Shown piece after piece: positions 26,664 through 40,200 of a DNA stretch of 64,000 nucleotides (its first letter is position 1; every line of letters starts with the position of its first letter). Location: contig NW_019091474.1 in the NCBI RefSeq assembly GCF_001949145.1, positions 522,421 to 586,420 of the forward strand. Reading direction: 5' to 3'. A program made the position numbers and the translations under genes. The notes beneath the pieces are model-generated. The model saw only the letters and a program-made list of their open reading frames with translations. It did no database searches and was not told the DNA's origin. The DNA comes from Acanthaster planci. Its lineage: Eukaryota; Echinodermata; Asteroidea; Valvatida; Acanthasteridae.

Positions 26664-27049
26664 NNNNNNNNNNNNNNNNNNNNNNNNNNNNNNNNNNNNN
26701 NNNNNNNNNNNNNNNNNNNNNNNNNNNNNNNNNNNNNNNNNNNNNNNNNNNNNNNNNNNNNNNNNNNNNNNNNNNNNNNNNNNNNNNNNNNNNNNNNNNN
26801 NNNNNNNNNNNNNNNNNNNNNNNNNNNNNNNNNNNNNNNNNNNNNNNNNNNNNNNNNNNNNNNNNNNNNNNNNNNNNNNNNNNNNNNNNNNNNNNNNNNN
26901 NNNNNNNNNNNNNNNNNNNNNNNNNNNNNNNNNNNNNNNNNNNNNNNNNNNNNNNNNNNNNNNNNNNNNNNNNNNNNNNNNNNNNNNNNNNNNNNNNNNN
27001 NNNNNNNNNNNNNNNNNNNNNNNNNNNNNNNNNNNNNNNNNNNNNNNNN
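26664..27049. other. Assembly gap (386 N)
   Basis: Undetermined bases. Reading frames that cross it are artefacts. Confidence 0.98.
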
Positions 27050-30000
27050 AAGTTATACATGTTCATGTACCGATGCATGTACATGTATGGATAATGTGAC
27101 TACATGTACAAGACCAGCAGTCCTTACTAATTTCACTCCAAATTTCAGCATTTGGCATGCAGTTACCTCTCTAGTAAGTACAGTTGTTCTGATCCTCTTA
27201 GGAAATTGTTCAAAGGTCAAGCACTTGATTGGGTCAAAGGTCAGGATAAGTACCACCCACCCCTTTTTACCAAATGGATGACTCACACAGGAACTCTTGG
27301 CTGTAGGGAGTAAACAGGCTCACAACCCAAACATGGGATGGATTATGCAACATGGATGCATGACAAACCAAATAAACAGGTCTGGAAACCAAGTTTCACT
27401 TTCCGAAATTAAGATGGTTCGCCTTTCCTCTGTCTACAAAATAGACTTGAGCGGTAATGAATGGGCACACTGCCAATCCTTTGCAGTAATATGTTTATAC
27501 ACCCGTAAAGTTTGGGATTCCACTAAAGCATGATGATGCTAATGGTTCCCCGGTTTTTCCTTCTTTGATACACACTATACGCTGCTTACCAAGCACGTGG
27601 GCCTGGGATCAAGCCCCGCGACAGTTATGTTTTTTGTTCTTTTTTGTTCTGTTCCTCTGTTTACTATCCAAAGATGATTTTGTTTTTTGTTTTTGATAGA
27701 ACTGGATTGAAAAATCGACTTGAGATACAGTGGTGTACCAGTACACCCTGTGTGCTGTTTTCTTTAAGATCAGTTGAAATTTCATACTTTTCAAATGGAT
27801 TTGTGTTTGGTGTTATTGAAGCCTTACCAATACCGGTATGTGGTCTCCAGAAAAGGGAAAAATGAATTTGGATGAAATGGGGTAGGCCTCCATGTGCTGG
27901 TACATATAGTGTGTGCAACGTATTTTGTCTTTTTAAAAATTTCTCCTGATATCTGTTTCTTTCACTTTTCTTACTGTCTTTGCCAAACCACCTTTCCCTA
28001 CCACAGAAAGGGATCCATTTTTTAAAAACGTTTTTGAGGCCCCATGGAAGCTCTTGGGTTTCTGCAGTTCCTGGTGTGTTTTGGTATTGATGACGTCATA
28101 CACCAAGCACATGTAAATTTGTAATTCAGTGAGACCTCCCCCTGTGTACATGTAGTGTCGGTCATTGATGACATCATCAGTAAACACGGACCGTGCTGTG
28201 CATGGAGTGCAACTCTGTAGGTAACCAGGGATTTCAGTTTCTGCTTATGCATGACATCATCTGGAGTCTCTGGAGTTGGTAAGTTTGGCGGTCCCCATCT
28301 GACACTGGTAACCGCACACGTCAACAGTCAATCACTTCACAGTCGGTGCACATTATCTGGGCATCCCCGGGGAATGCAGAGCACTAGATTGATAAATTGG
28401 GGATTGCTTGACAGTGAGCTGCCAGTGTGCCCGGGAAGCGGACCTCAGTCTTGATCGGTCTGGAGGAGTTTTTTTTCTCCTTCAATCAGGAAATTAGTGA
28501 AGAAGAGGATACCGGTTCTGTGGAATTTACTGGTGTGTAGAGACCAGGAGCTGTGTGCTGATTGCCAGTGATGGAGGATGGTGTGATGGAATCTGGCAAG
28601 CCGCAAGAAGTGTGGATTGATGGTATGTGATGGGTTAAATTTTGGATGTACTGGTAAAATCTCTAGAAGAATGTTGGATGTTGTGCCAATCTCCTCTCTT
28701 GTGACCACAAGGCACAAGGAGTTTTCTCAGATGGGGCCCTGGATAAAGAGATGTCGGATACGATTTGGTGGTGTCTCAGCAAGCTGCATGTGTTAATACA
28801 GGTAGGTATCATCTCATCTGAAGAAATGTGGCTGCTGTCGTCCTCGTATTCTTGTGTCTCATCACCCCTGGAGGAAGACAGAGTGGAATGTATACTTGCG
28901 CTGAAAAAAAAAATGGCTGAGGATGGAGCTTTGTGAATTGACATGGAGGTGTGGATGCAAATTTTGTAAGATCTTGTCTGCCTGTGGAGAGAAGCAGATG
29001 TCTTCTGAATTACATGTCTCGTCATCTCGCCGGTGATCGTAATTACGCAGTGTAGGCAGGGTAGAGGAAGCAAGTATCCTGCCTCTGATTGCTCGCGGAA
29101 TGGAGCTGAGGAATTCTGCTAGCAGCCAGCAGTGGTGCGCCGACGGATGCGTTTTGTAGTTCATGCCCGTGGAGGCTGAAAAATTGTTGGGATGTCTTTA
29201 TAATCTGCTGCCACATCTGCTCGTGTGGCCTGGTAGGCAGTGGAGAAAAGTGGAATGCATACATGTACATGTACCATTTTTGTATGTAATGCAGTGGGTA
29301 CATGGCACAATTGTGCTCATATCCGCTGAGTTTCAGGAATTCCTGTTAGCGTCTATCCAGACATTGTGTTTTTCAAGTATGTACTTCTGAGGAAAGTAGG
29401 TTGACTTGTGCACTACGGTTCCATTTTACACTGTCAAAAAAGACTGTTTTGGCAATTTTTAAAATCCTCTTGTATTATTGGAAGGAGCAGTCCAGTCAGC
29501 ATTTGTACCTGTTGACAATGTGAAAACAGGATATTGTGCCATCAATTATTTTGTTGCTCAGTAGAGAACTTAAGAGGATGCCTGGCAGAAACGAAAGTTT
29601 TCTGGCCTGAAGGTTAAATTTGAAACATACTAGTGCAACCAGACCTGCCATCATTCCGTGTACCGTACCATAACGGTATGTACAAGAATGTACATGTGCC
29701 TGCTGCTCCCTGCGTACATGTACATTGTACATACAGGTATGTTTGTGCTAAACTCACTGCCTTGTAATGGAAGTTTCATGCTCATATTTGTACACGTACA
29801 GTTTTTGTAATTTTTCGGCATGAGAATATAATTTCAATCGACGTACCCCTGGTACACGTACATGTACATGCCTCTCTTTTGCAATTGCTGCAACAAAGCT
29901 GTCACTTTTTGAAAGTGGCTTTCACTTGAATACATTGTAGAACTGGAAATGAAACGGGGCTCACCACAGCAAATTAAGTTTATCCAGAGTAGAAGCCGTT

Positions 30001-33000
30001 GTGCATTTTGTCTCTGTCACTTGCCTGTTCCATATCTTCGCTGTACATGTACAATGTACAGAAGAAGCATGCATGTACATGTACAGTGAGAAGGAGTGCT
30101 GGAGTGGATCTGCTGTCCTTGATGAAGCTGGCAAGCTTCCCAAGTGATAGGTCTTTGGGGATGAACCTATCTAGGAGTACAGTGTAAACAAGTCTGATAG
30201 AAAGTTGATTAAATCTCATCTACATGCATACATGTACATGTAGTGTAGGGACTCTGTTCTCACATACAGCACCAGTAGGTGTGCTTGATCTTGTTGTAGC
30301 AGATGGAATTGAAGTTGAATTTCAAGAGTTTGTGTGTGACAAGAAGCCCTCGATACACCTGTCTGCTTGTGATGTTGATTTGGCTTTTGAGTAACTTGCG
30401 CTGAATTCACGTGAAGGAGTTATTTGAGTGAACGAAAGGACACACCTTTGCTTCTGTACAAACTTACAGTATCCATTGGTATTGTATACCACTGTATATT
30501 ACTCCGATGCCTCATAAGTCCAAAAATTCGGACTTTTGAGACGTTGGACCTATAAGGCGTCGGACTTATGATACACACCTGTAAAATTACTTTACAAACA
30601 TGTTGCATCCAAACAAAGTTTTGAGATTTTCACTTCTGTCATTTTTTAAGCAAGTGAGAACATAATGGATCTGAATCTACATGAAGCACTTGTATGGTTT
30701 ATGTATGTGTACAAGTACATATATGAAATATGATAATGTGTAAAGATGATTACAATTTTCTTACACTCCCAGTACATGTACATCTCTGTGCCAGTGATTT
30801 GATTGCCACTAGTGGATATGAAGGGTATAATTTTAGACCAGATGTTTCATGATTTACTCCCATACATGTACTGGTAGAACTTCATTGTCTGGTGTAGCAA
30901 TGTTGTGGATGGATTCATCTCCATTGGATCCAGTGAAATATTGCGTTTCCCCACTGGAATTTGTTCCTCCCTCCTTGTGTGGTTCATGGAGGTTCTCCTT
31001 GAGGGAATTTGAGAATGCCAGTAATGAAGACTTACACCTAGCTGTGGATAGTAGTTGATCAATCAATCAGCACTGTGTTCAGACTGACCAGTGCAGCATG
31101 TACCAGGAGGTACATTTTGGGCCATCCCATGATCAGAACTTCAATGCATTTGAGACAGACACATCTACTGCTAGACACTGTAGGGGTAGGCCTACACAAT
31201 ATACACGTGCATGTGCATGTATGTATGTAAAACATGTAACAGTCTTATTTACATGTTTAGATACTAGTGCCATAATACATGAAGGCCAATAGTTGTCAGT
31301 GATTTTAGAAAGGGGAATAGGCTTCATGTTCACCTACATGTACATTGGTTAATGCGAGTTCCAGTTTGGTAAAACTCTCAAGATTAGAATTGAATAACAT
31401 AAATTCTCAGTAGGAACGCATGTCATAGTTAGGTCAGCCACAGCTGCCGGTGTGAGCCCGAGCTGGTATTTTTGCTCAACAAAAGTTTTCCATCTAGAGG
31501 TCAGAAGAAGCTTTACTGAGTTTGTGGGTGAGAAAAACTTCCGTGGGAAATGCAGCATTAGGTAAACCTGCAACTTAAAACTTGTGCACAACTACATACA
31601 TGTACATTGTACATGTGTACATGAAAGAATCTCTTTGGAGTGTGGAACATGTACTAAATTACTATCACAAGAGATCCCATCACAGCATCCTACACCCACT
31701 GTACATGTACATGTGTGTACTCTATGAGTTCCAGAACATGTACAGTAACATACAGGCACAAAAGTTCACCAGAAAGTTACACATCACACTTGTAGGGCAC
31801 AAAGCAGTTATCCCTTACTACAACAAACTTGTAAGGGATTAAAATTTATTAGGGGGTGTTGTACACAATAAAAATGGCTCAGAGTGTTACAGAGACTGAG
31901 AAGAATTAGGTCAGTCCCTTGATGGAGTGTAGCTGTATGTGTCCACAGCCCAGGCAAAGAGTTTGATGAGGGTAAATGCCAGGCGAGTTCTGTGGAAATG
32001 GATGCTGTATTGTACCTGTAGGCCTACATGTATCTGAGTGAATTTATTGTTCTCTACCTGTACATGTACAGTGTACCTCTGATAATTGTGGATATCTGCA
32101 TCAGGCTAGGACAATGTAGCTGTAGATGTTTGCACTCACCAGTACCCTACGTGTACTTTCAAGAGCTTTGATGTGTTCTGCTTTTGCCAGCTTTGTCTCG
32201 TTTCGTAAGGTTATGGATGGCAGTACACGTATGCATGGGATAAGCTGTGCTGGGTTCATTTGTTAGGCTGTACATGTACATGTACAGTCGCTGATGGAGC
32301 TGGACTTCCAAGATGTGATTTCATGGGACCTGGTGGTCATGTTGCAGTGAGCGACGACTCAGGTTATAGGCATCTCTCTCCTCCCTCCCGGTACCAATAA
32401 AATCTTAGCAATAGTACAGCTGTGGCAGAGACACACAGTATTCAGAAACCACCTGGAAGATTTTTGGAGGAGTGTGTCGGATAGAGACCAGCTGGTGTTA
32501 TAGTGCTTGAAAGGTTGGCCCATCTTTTGCACGAAAAGCAAACATTATGGTGATGTAGTGAAGCCTGATCAAATAATCTTGCTGCCAACTTTAAAACAGT
32601 TCCGCTGAAAATTTGGCTTGCTGTACTCAGTACCACAGCAGTAGTGTGAGCCTGAAGGACCTAGCACTACAAACTACTACTTCTGGCTAGGGTACTCTCC
32701 ATTGTTACTCGTACAGAGAACAATAAAGTTGTGCATTCATAGTGCCAGAGCATTGTATGGTACATTGTCTTATCTATTGTGTTTGATGGCTTCAGAGAAC
32801 AATAAGGTCATGTGACGACAGCACTGTATACTACATTTTACTACTAAGTTGTACTTCGTAGTATTCAGGGCTTTTTGGGTAAAAAGATGAAAATATTTCA
32901 GAACAAGCAAAATTTGCTGCAAATGTTTTATGACGCCAAATTTAATTGGCTTTCACATTCGTGTGAAGCATGAACCGGCCTTAACTAGAGACTTGATGCC

Positions 33001-36000
33001 TCTGCAAAGTGCAAAGAATGTTACACTGGTTTCCCCCCCCCCCCGGGTGGAGGATTTGGAGGACTCAGGAAGGTTCTTAGGTGGGATGCCACTTCAGGAT
33101 GTAAGGTAAATGGACAAAGTTGAAGTGGTACACGTATCATGAGTCTGCTGCATGTACACCATATGGCATCTGAGATAAAGAACTATGCGATCCTCGGGAT
33201 ATGGTTCAACGACACAGCAGCTTTCCAGATAACAGAATGCAGTTTGCTCTCCATGCTCTCACCGTGTACTGGTACCAAATACACAATCTGTGAAAGGCAA
33301 GCACAGCAAGGGACCTGATGGTACTGACGTACAGCACAGTGGTTTGTGCATGAATTTCTGCAAATTTTCAATCGGATGCTTTTTTGTACATGAGTCGTTT
33401 GGATGGAAAATGTTGATGGCTGTCATTGCTGTCATTTTAAACAGGGGAGGCCTCACCTCTTGAAGGGGTTCTTCCCTTGCGATCTTGCTGTGGTGGTTCA
33501 TTCCTCCATTTTAAGATTAAGATCTGCTAGATGAATGAAACGTGTACATGGAAAAATCAACTTACAGTTACCAGTAACTAGATGACATTTTGTGAACTGA
33601 GAAATTCATTGTTGCTAAGGAGGGTGTCTCCACTCTTGTAAGAAAAAATATTCCATAGTTGTGGCACTTGTATGCTATTGCAACAGTAATTAAGCACTTG
33701 ATATGCGCTTCCTTGCAAAGTGTTCTTGGGCACAAAATCATCAGTGACTTCAAAGGTTCGCAAACAATACAGGCTGCTCACAAGCACAAATGATTTACAG
33801 GAAAAGAGAAAAGTGAATTTCTTCAAAACAGTACAAGTTCATGGATGTGTACATGGCATACATGTACGGGTATATGAATGAAGCACGAACAATGGACTTG
33901 AGTCTGCCCTGATCGATCATGCACTGAGACAGAGCTCTGCCCGTTCCTGCTCCCAATTTTTTTTCTTTTCAATGAGAAATTGAACTTTTGACCATGAGTT
34001 TGTCGGATGAGTGACAAGCATCAGACGTCCTGTGATTGATGTTGGTTTCCGAGGGAGACGACGCTTCCAGGTCAGGCCCGTTCAACACCTCTGGCACATG
34101 TCAGACTTAGTGTGGGTGTACATGTAGGTGCAGTTGTACATGTGTATAATGGGAAGTCAGAGCTCCTCTTTGTGAACACTTCAACAATGCTATCCTCATC
34201 CCAGGAGATCTTGACATCTTGATTGTAGATTCAGCTCTTAAGGACACTTGTTTCTCAGGGATGCTCTATCCACAGGAATTCTGTTTGCCGAATTGTTTTG
34301 GGTTGCACTAGTGCAAGTGTTGAAAGTGCAAGATTCAATTTCGCAGTGATTGATATCAGAAGCGGTGAAAATTTTCATGCAAATACATACATGTATAACG
34401 AGTACCAGCCAAACGAAGTTGTTCCACTGGTTGACGTACTGGTAGCAAAATGCACTGCTTTACTTTCCCTTTCAAGAGTTTCGAGGTTGTAGACGTGAAC
34501 CAGTTTATTTAGTGGTCGTTGGTCAAGGTTGAATCACAGATCAAGCTAGCTGGACTATCACCAGATTTTTTTTCGCTTTCTTATTGGGTGGGGACACATG
34601 GGGGGCACAGGGCCTGAGGGGGGGGATGTGCTTCCCACCCCCACCCCAGCTTACAGGTAGTTAGGCCACTGGGATTGACAGAAGCCTCTTGGGAAATAGG
34701 TCCAGGAACTTGGGATAAAACCTTGTTCTTGGTTCTGGTCAGTGTTCTTCATTTTCAGCTTAGCCTAATATGAGCAGGATTTTCTCTCTAGACGGGTTTG
34801 CTGATAAAATATAGTACATATACGGTACATGTGCTTGTTGTATGAAATCACTACCTTATTGAAAATGTCAGAAATAGGTTGATGTATCCGAGGAGTTGCT
34901 TGTGCAGATTTCATAGTTAAGTCATAGTTAAGTCAGTTAACACCTAATGCAGGGTCTTTTCATATTTGCGCCCTGGATTTTCTCTGGAGACACATGGCAC
35001 ATGTACAAATCTGATGAAAATCGGAGAGTCGTCATGTTGGCTTGAGATACCGGCATTGGGCAAACTGTGTCCTCCAGACTTCCTTGCTAAGCTGCAGTGG
35101 CTGGGTAGTGTAATCATTTGGGCTTGTCAGCTTTCCACCCTGCTGTTGTGCCTCCTCTGAAATGCTCCACTGTCAGAACATTGTGAGGCATTGGTGCTGG
35201 GATGCTGATACATTTACAATGTAGGTACGTCCTGGGAATGATACAAACTTAGAGATACTGTAGCTGGGAGCTGCGGAGATGACATGTACATGTGCATCGT
35301 ACATGTACATTCTCATCTTGTTTGGAGAAAGATGATGCCAAGGGCCACTGCACACACTGCTCTGAGATGTTGGAATCAATTGTCTTCAATAGCCAAATAA
35401 TTCAGCAACTTCCACTCTGCCAGGAAGTCGTCCTTTGGTACCTTTAAGGGATGGTAAGGGATAACTGAGAGCTTCCATGCAAATGTTGAACTTGAAAATG
35501 AAATTGCATGCAACGTCGTGACTGAGGACTGGCTCTGGTGAAGAAAGCTGAAAAGACGATGTAGCTTTTTCATCGGTAATAATTTCCCCCAATGCTGGGG
35601 GAAAAATGAATAATCTAAATCTGAATTAATCAAATCAATCTAAAAATAATCAATTTACTTCTTAGAGATTCGTCTCCTACAGCCCTGTGCAACTGGGAAT
35701 GTGAAACCCTGTAAATTTTATTGTTTTAGGATTTGGTTTCATTAGTCTAGAGAAAATGGATTCATGTACCGGAATACAGCCTGCACATGTAACTGTGATA
35801 CATGTACATGTATGTGTTTCTATAATGAGTTGGGTTAAAACTTTTTCATTTCAGTCTCTGTACTGATTCAGAATTGTACCGTCTGCTGGTTCCAAAACGT
35901 GTACATGTAGGTATGCTTCTAATTTCCGTCTTAGGAGAAGTGTCTGTGGTCGGAAAGTGAACCGTAGCTGTAGGGAGTCAACTGCATTTCCTCAGAAGAT

Positions 36001-37146
36001 AGGCTCAGACAGTCTTCATTTTTCACGTCCACATTTCCCTCACAGAATGAATTTCCTCATTCCTCGGGTACTGAGAGAGAGCCATTAAGATTGATGGTTC
36101 TGCTGTTTTCTCCCCCTTACTCATCTGTCTGGTCAAGGCGTCCATCATTTTCCTGTGACAGCTCGTTTGCATCATCATCTTTGGAGTTTCTGATCCGTTT
36201 TCATTTACCGCGAAGAACGTCCGGCCATCAGCCCTGGTACCTTAATGACATTCCAGACGGTCAACAAATCAGGGGGATTGATACAATTATTGCCCCACTC
36301 CAGAGTGAATGACTTGGGAGGAAGTCTTCACATATACTCCCCACTAAGAGAGAGAAAAACAAAAGCTGGGTGTCAACTCTGAATGATGAATCCCCGATGA
36401 CTAAAAACTGAGCTGCCCTCCAAAAAAAGGGTGGAAACAGTTGCAGACAGATCCCTCGGAGCACGTGCAAGCCCCCTGCCAGAGTGCAGAAGACAGGAAG
36501 CATTATTGTCCCAGGAATACTCTGTTTACCGCTTTCTCTGTAGTTTTCCCGTAGACGGGTTGTTCTGAGGGTCCCCAAGGGTAGTGTCATCCTGACATTG
36601 GGGTGAGACATTGGGGGCTCTTCCTGTGTGACTTTGAACTGCGGAGGTGACAGCGAATGAGGACAGCTGCCCGTCTCAGTCAGTGGAAGCCAAGAAAGCA
36701 GAAAAGGTCGATCATCTACATGCAAACTCGGGTAGTTTCACGTCTACCCTTTCTGTGGAGTGTGCATCACAACTTTTTTGTATCGACTCCCAAACCTGCA
36801 GGATCTTGAGATTCAGAACTGGATTTCTTCATGACATGTTCACCCATTCAGCCAATTGTACATTCCCCAAGCATATTTAGAATTTAATTTTTGTGTGTAC
36901 GTTATTGGTGTCGGTCTTCAGAGATTTCTGATAGAACATATGATACGCTGAACGCCACTTCGTCCAACTGATTCCACCAGGAGACCTTCAGTGAGGGGAA
37001 TACACACAAGTACCGTGTGAAGTTGACAAGCAACTGTTTTTAAAGACAACTGGTTTTGTAGAGACTTGCCAGTAGAATAAGAAATAATTTCTGACGTAGA
37101 CTTATAGCATCTGGTGGACTTTTGTGCCCTTGTTGTCGGAGGCACA
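27050..37146. other. No confident gene; upstream region of PHLDB
   Basis: Mostly unique sequence with scattered TACATG patches. A small fold-back lies at about 30498-30572 (CATAAGTCC/GGACTTATG arms). Untranslated PHLDB exons or the promoter could lie here, but I see no sequence that lets me place them. The 154-codon minus-strand frame at 36261-36725 has no recognisable domain. Confidence 0.5.
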
Positions 37147-37218
37147 ATGTTTGGAACTAATGGAAACGGCGTCCCCGACGGATGGTGCATCTACCAGCTA
37201 TCTCACTATGGCAACAAG
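37147..37218 (+). CDS. PHLDB1: PHLDB candidate exon 1 (tentative 5' coding exon)
   Basis: The ATG at 37147 opens 24 codons (MFGTNGNGVPDGW...) ending at a good donor, AAG|GTAAGA, in phase 0. An in-frame TAG lies upstream at 37105. The phase fits the next exon at 45107, giving ...YGNK joined to RLNMRSK.... I do not recognise this peptide in vertebrate PHLDB proteins, where the FHA region is preceded by only a short leader. It could be a real invertebrate N-terminus, an alternative first exon, or a chance ORF with a donor. If it is wrong, translation most likely starts at 45116. The following 7.9 kb intron holds a SINE and two MITE-like elements. Confidence 0.45.
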
Positions 37219-40200
37219 GTAAGACAGATTACAAATCTGTTTTCTGCTTGCATGTTTCTTTTAGCAAGATGATGAAAAGCAGTGAATTTAAGGCTTTACA
37301 AAAATGTAAGTGTGGGAGATGATTAAGATTTCCCTTTGTCCCCATAAAGACATGTAAACTGCTGCATCGCTATAATACAAAATGTACATGAATAGGAAAT
37401 TTGGAGGACTTTTTTTGATTGTTCGTGGTTAGAATCTCTTGCTCTAATGGCTTCCAGTACATGTGTACATGTAGTTCTCCAGAATATAGAGCGATTTAAC
37501 TAATTTGTTTTTACGACCAGTAGATGTACCTAATATTTTTGTTTGGATATGGTTTTAAAGATACATTTGCCAAAATGAGAAAAAAAAACATATTTGATTT
37601 TTGAATTGGGAAAAGGGGTTTATTCGTAAAAAAAAGTCTGGAAAGCTGTTAGACCATTCATGTGATTAGTTTTTTGTAGCATCGGAGCGAATATCAAACT
37701 GGTAGGAGTCGTTCTAGTGGCCAAGTACATGTACTGGTACTCTGTACAGTGATTGAGCACAGTACAGTGTAATGAATGTACAGGTGTTGGCCAGCATTTA
37801 TCAGCTTGATCTCAGGTACTGGTATTCACATTTCACGCGTGCCTTGATTTGAATTAGTACCATTTGGAATTTTGATTTTAATGGTAAGGTGAGACTAATT
37901 GAAAAGCATGGAGGTTGGAAACGCAGCACTAAGCACATGTACCCCTGTACATGTACCATTGGAATGCATGATTGGTAGCCAGACCTTGGCTTAGATTCAA
38001 ACCAGAGGCCAGATTCTATTAGCTGGAGAGGAAATGAAGGAATTGGCCCTGTTCAATGGCCCATTAAAGGATGAAAATCTCTAACCCTAATTGTTCCGAT
38101 AAGGCATGTACATGTAAATCCGTGTACACGTACTTCACATGGACATCAGTTCTTACTGGTATGTGAAACTTGAGTAGATCTTGACACTGTGATTGAAAAG
38201 GGGGGGTGGGGAAGGACTGGGAGGGATGTGCAACATTTGTGGGATGTACATGTTGCTGTGTGTACATGTACATGGACGTACCCGTATTGTACATGTACAT
38301 GTATGTACTAGATTTGCCCTTGAGGAAACAACTCCTTCGAATTTGTTTTTGTTTTTCTTTTTAGTTCTACATGCACACTGGGGAGTCAGGTTGGCATAGT
38401 GGTTCTTTCCTTGCCTTCCATCTCTGTGGTCCGGGTTCAAATCCCGGCTCGGTCCCACATGTGGGTGGGGTCTTACCCAGAATAATCCTTGGGAATTTCC
38501 TCCCACCTCTAAAACTGTGAGTGCTTCTCATTGTCTCCTCTCCACAGGTTTCTTCAGGCTTGCGAGCTACAGTGCCTAGCGTGCTTTGAGGAATCTTTGG
38601 TGTCGTTACCATAAATGATTAATGACTATGAGATTACCTGTAATAATAATTTGCATATTTTGTGTGCTGTTTGCTAAAGAAAATGTACCTAAACATGCCT
38701 CTGGGCAAATACCTTTGAAATCACTTAAAAATGTTAAAATTTCAGTGCTCCCACAAGACTGATGAAAAATTTGCAGGACTTTCATCGACCCTTCTCACAT
38801 TTGCTCTCTGCAAATGCAGCGCATGGAATGATTCACTGTTTTTTGCTGCACTGGAGATCAGTAGATCTGGTACCATGTCCTGTGGAGACCTCGGCACGAC
38901 GCAATTAACCACCCACACCGAGAAAAACAGCAAAATGTAGACAGGGAGAGAGCTGGATATCTAAGAAATACCGCTGTGATCTCTGCGGAACTCGTACACG
39001 CACATGCACTGTACCAGTAGTACATTCCATCATGTTTGCAGGCAGTTTACAGTTCACGTGCCTGTGTGCACCATGCAATATTCAAGATGCATGTACCGGA
39101 CAAGCACCGAGATACTGCAGTCTGGTACATGTAGCTTTGTGCTTTCTGGAGGCTAAGTCGGCACGTTTTGAATACTTGAAATTTTTTGGAGCTGAAGATG
39201 TATCAAGGAAGAAGGAATGGTATGGTACATACATAAACATTATGAAAATACACGCAACTCGGAAATAACTGGTTGTTTTTCTGTCTGTCGATCCCAATGT
39301 TGATATCGGTACCTGTACTGTATGTGAATTTTTTAGTAGCATTTTCAAATTTTTAATAGTATTGGAAGTGTGCCCGTAAATTGATATATATTATATATTG
39401 AATTATAAATCTAAACCTCCACAAATGATGCAAGACTCCATCAACAGCTGTAATTGCTAATTTGTAAACATTTGGTTATTGCAGTCATTGGGAAAATGAA
39501 GGAATGTGGGGTTTGGCAGCCGGTGGAAATCTGAGCTTGACTTCTGAGGAATCTGAAAGGGAATTTGAAAACGTGACTCTCCTGAAATATTTTGGAGGAA
39601 CAAAGTGTTGGTGAATTTGATGCTCAGCTTTACTATTTGTGGAACAAGTTGGACCTCCTGCTCAGATGTACCTACTATTTTAATTTTTCAACTGCTACAG
39701 TAGTTGTTTCCATTAGTTTGATTGTCTTTGCCTTGGTCATCCTGACTTTCCCTGACTCTGTTTGAAGAAGTAGAGAAGTCCTGATCCTCTGGTCACAGTG
39801 GTCAGTTTTTCTCGTCGCATTCTGGTGCATTTTTTTATCTTCATTCACTGGCACATTGCATCGCATGTGTTTGTTGTATTGTGCACATTAAATAATAGTA
39901 ACGTAGATATAAATAAATGATAGGAAATATCCTTTAAGAACAAAGCATTGCGAGCATTCCAAAGACAGCCTATAGTGATGAAGCACCCACCAAGACCTGC
40001 TGCACGTGTATAATCCATTGTACAATGCAAGGTTTTCATTTTGTGGTTACTTTCCTGATGACTTTGTCCATGACTAACAGTTAATCCTTTAGCACCTGGT
40101 CTTTGCTAAGCACCCTCGGTTGAGACCCACCCCCTTCAAAACTTTCAGGGATGAAACCCTTTCAATGAGGGTCTGTCAGCTAGAGTGCAGTGCGACTTTC

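Noticed and set aside
26623-27281. Reading frames of up to 208 codons
   Set aside because: Most of their length is the N gap.
36261-36725. 154-codon minus-strand frame
   Set aside because: It has no homology I recognise, no splice or start support, and ordinary intergenic composition.
36647-36880. Possible exon with ANEDSCPSQSVEAKKAEKVD
   Set aside because: The start is not an ATG, the only donor-like site (AAG|GTCGAT) is poor, and there is no acceptor or family match.
38381-38460. Possible tRNA gene (A and B boxes present)
   Set aside because: The tRNA-like part continues into a SINE body shared with the copy at 6890-7264. No complete cloverleaf is visible.
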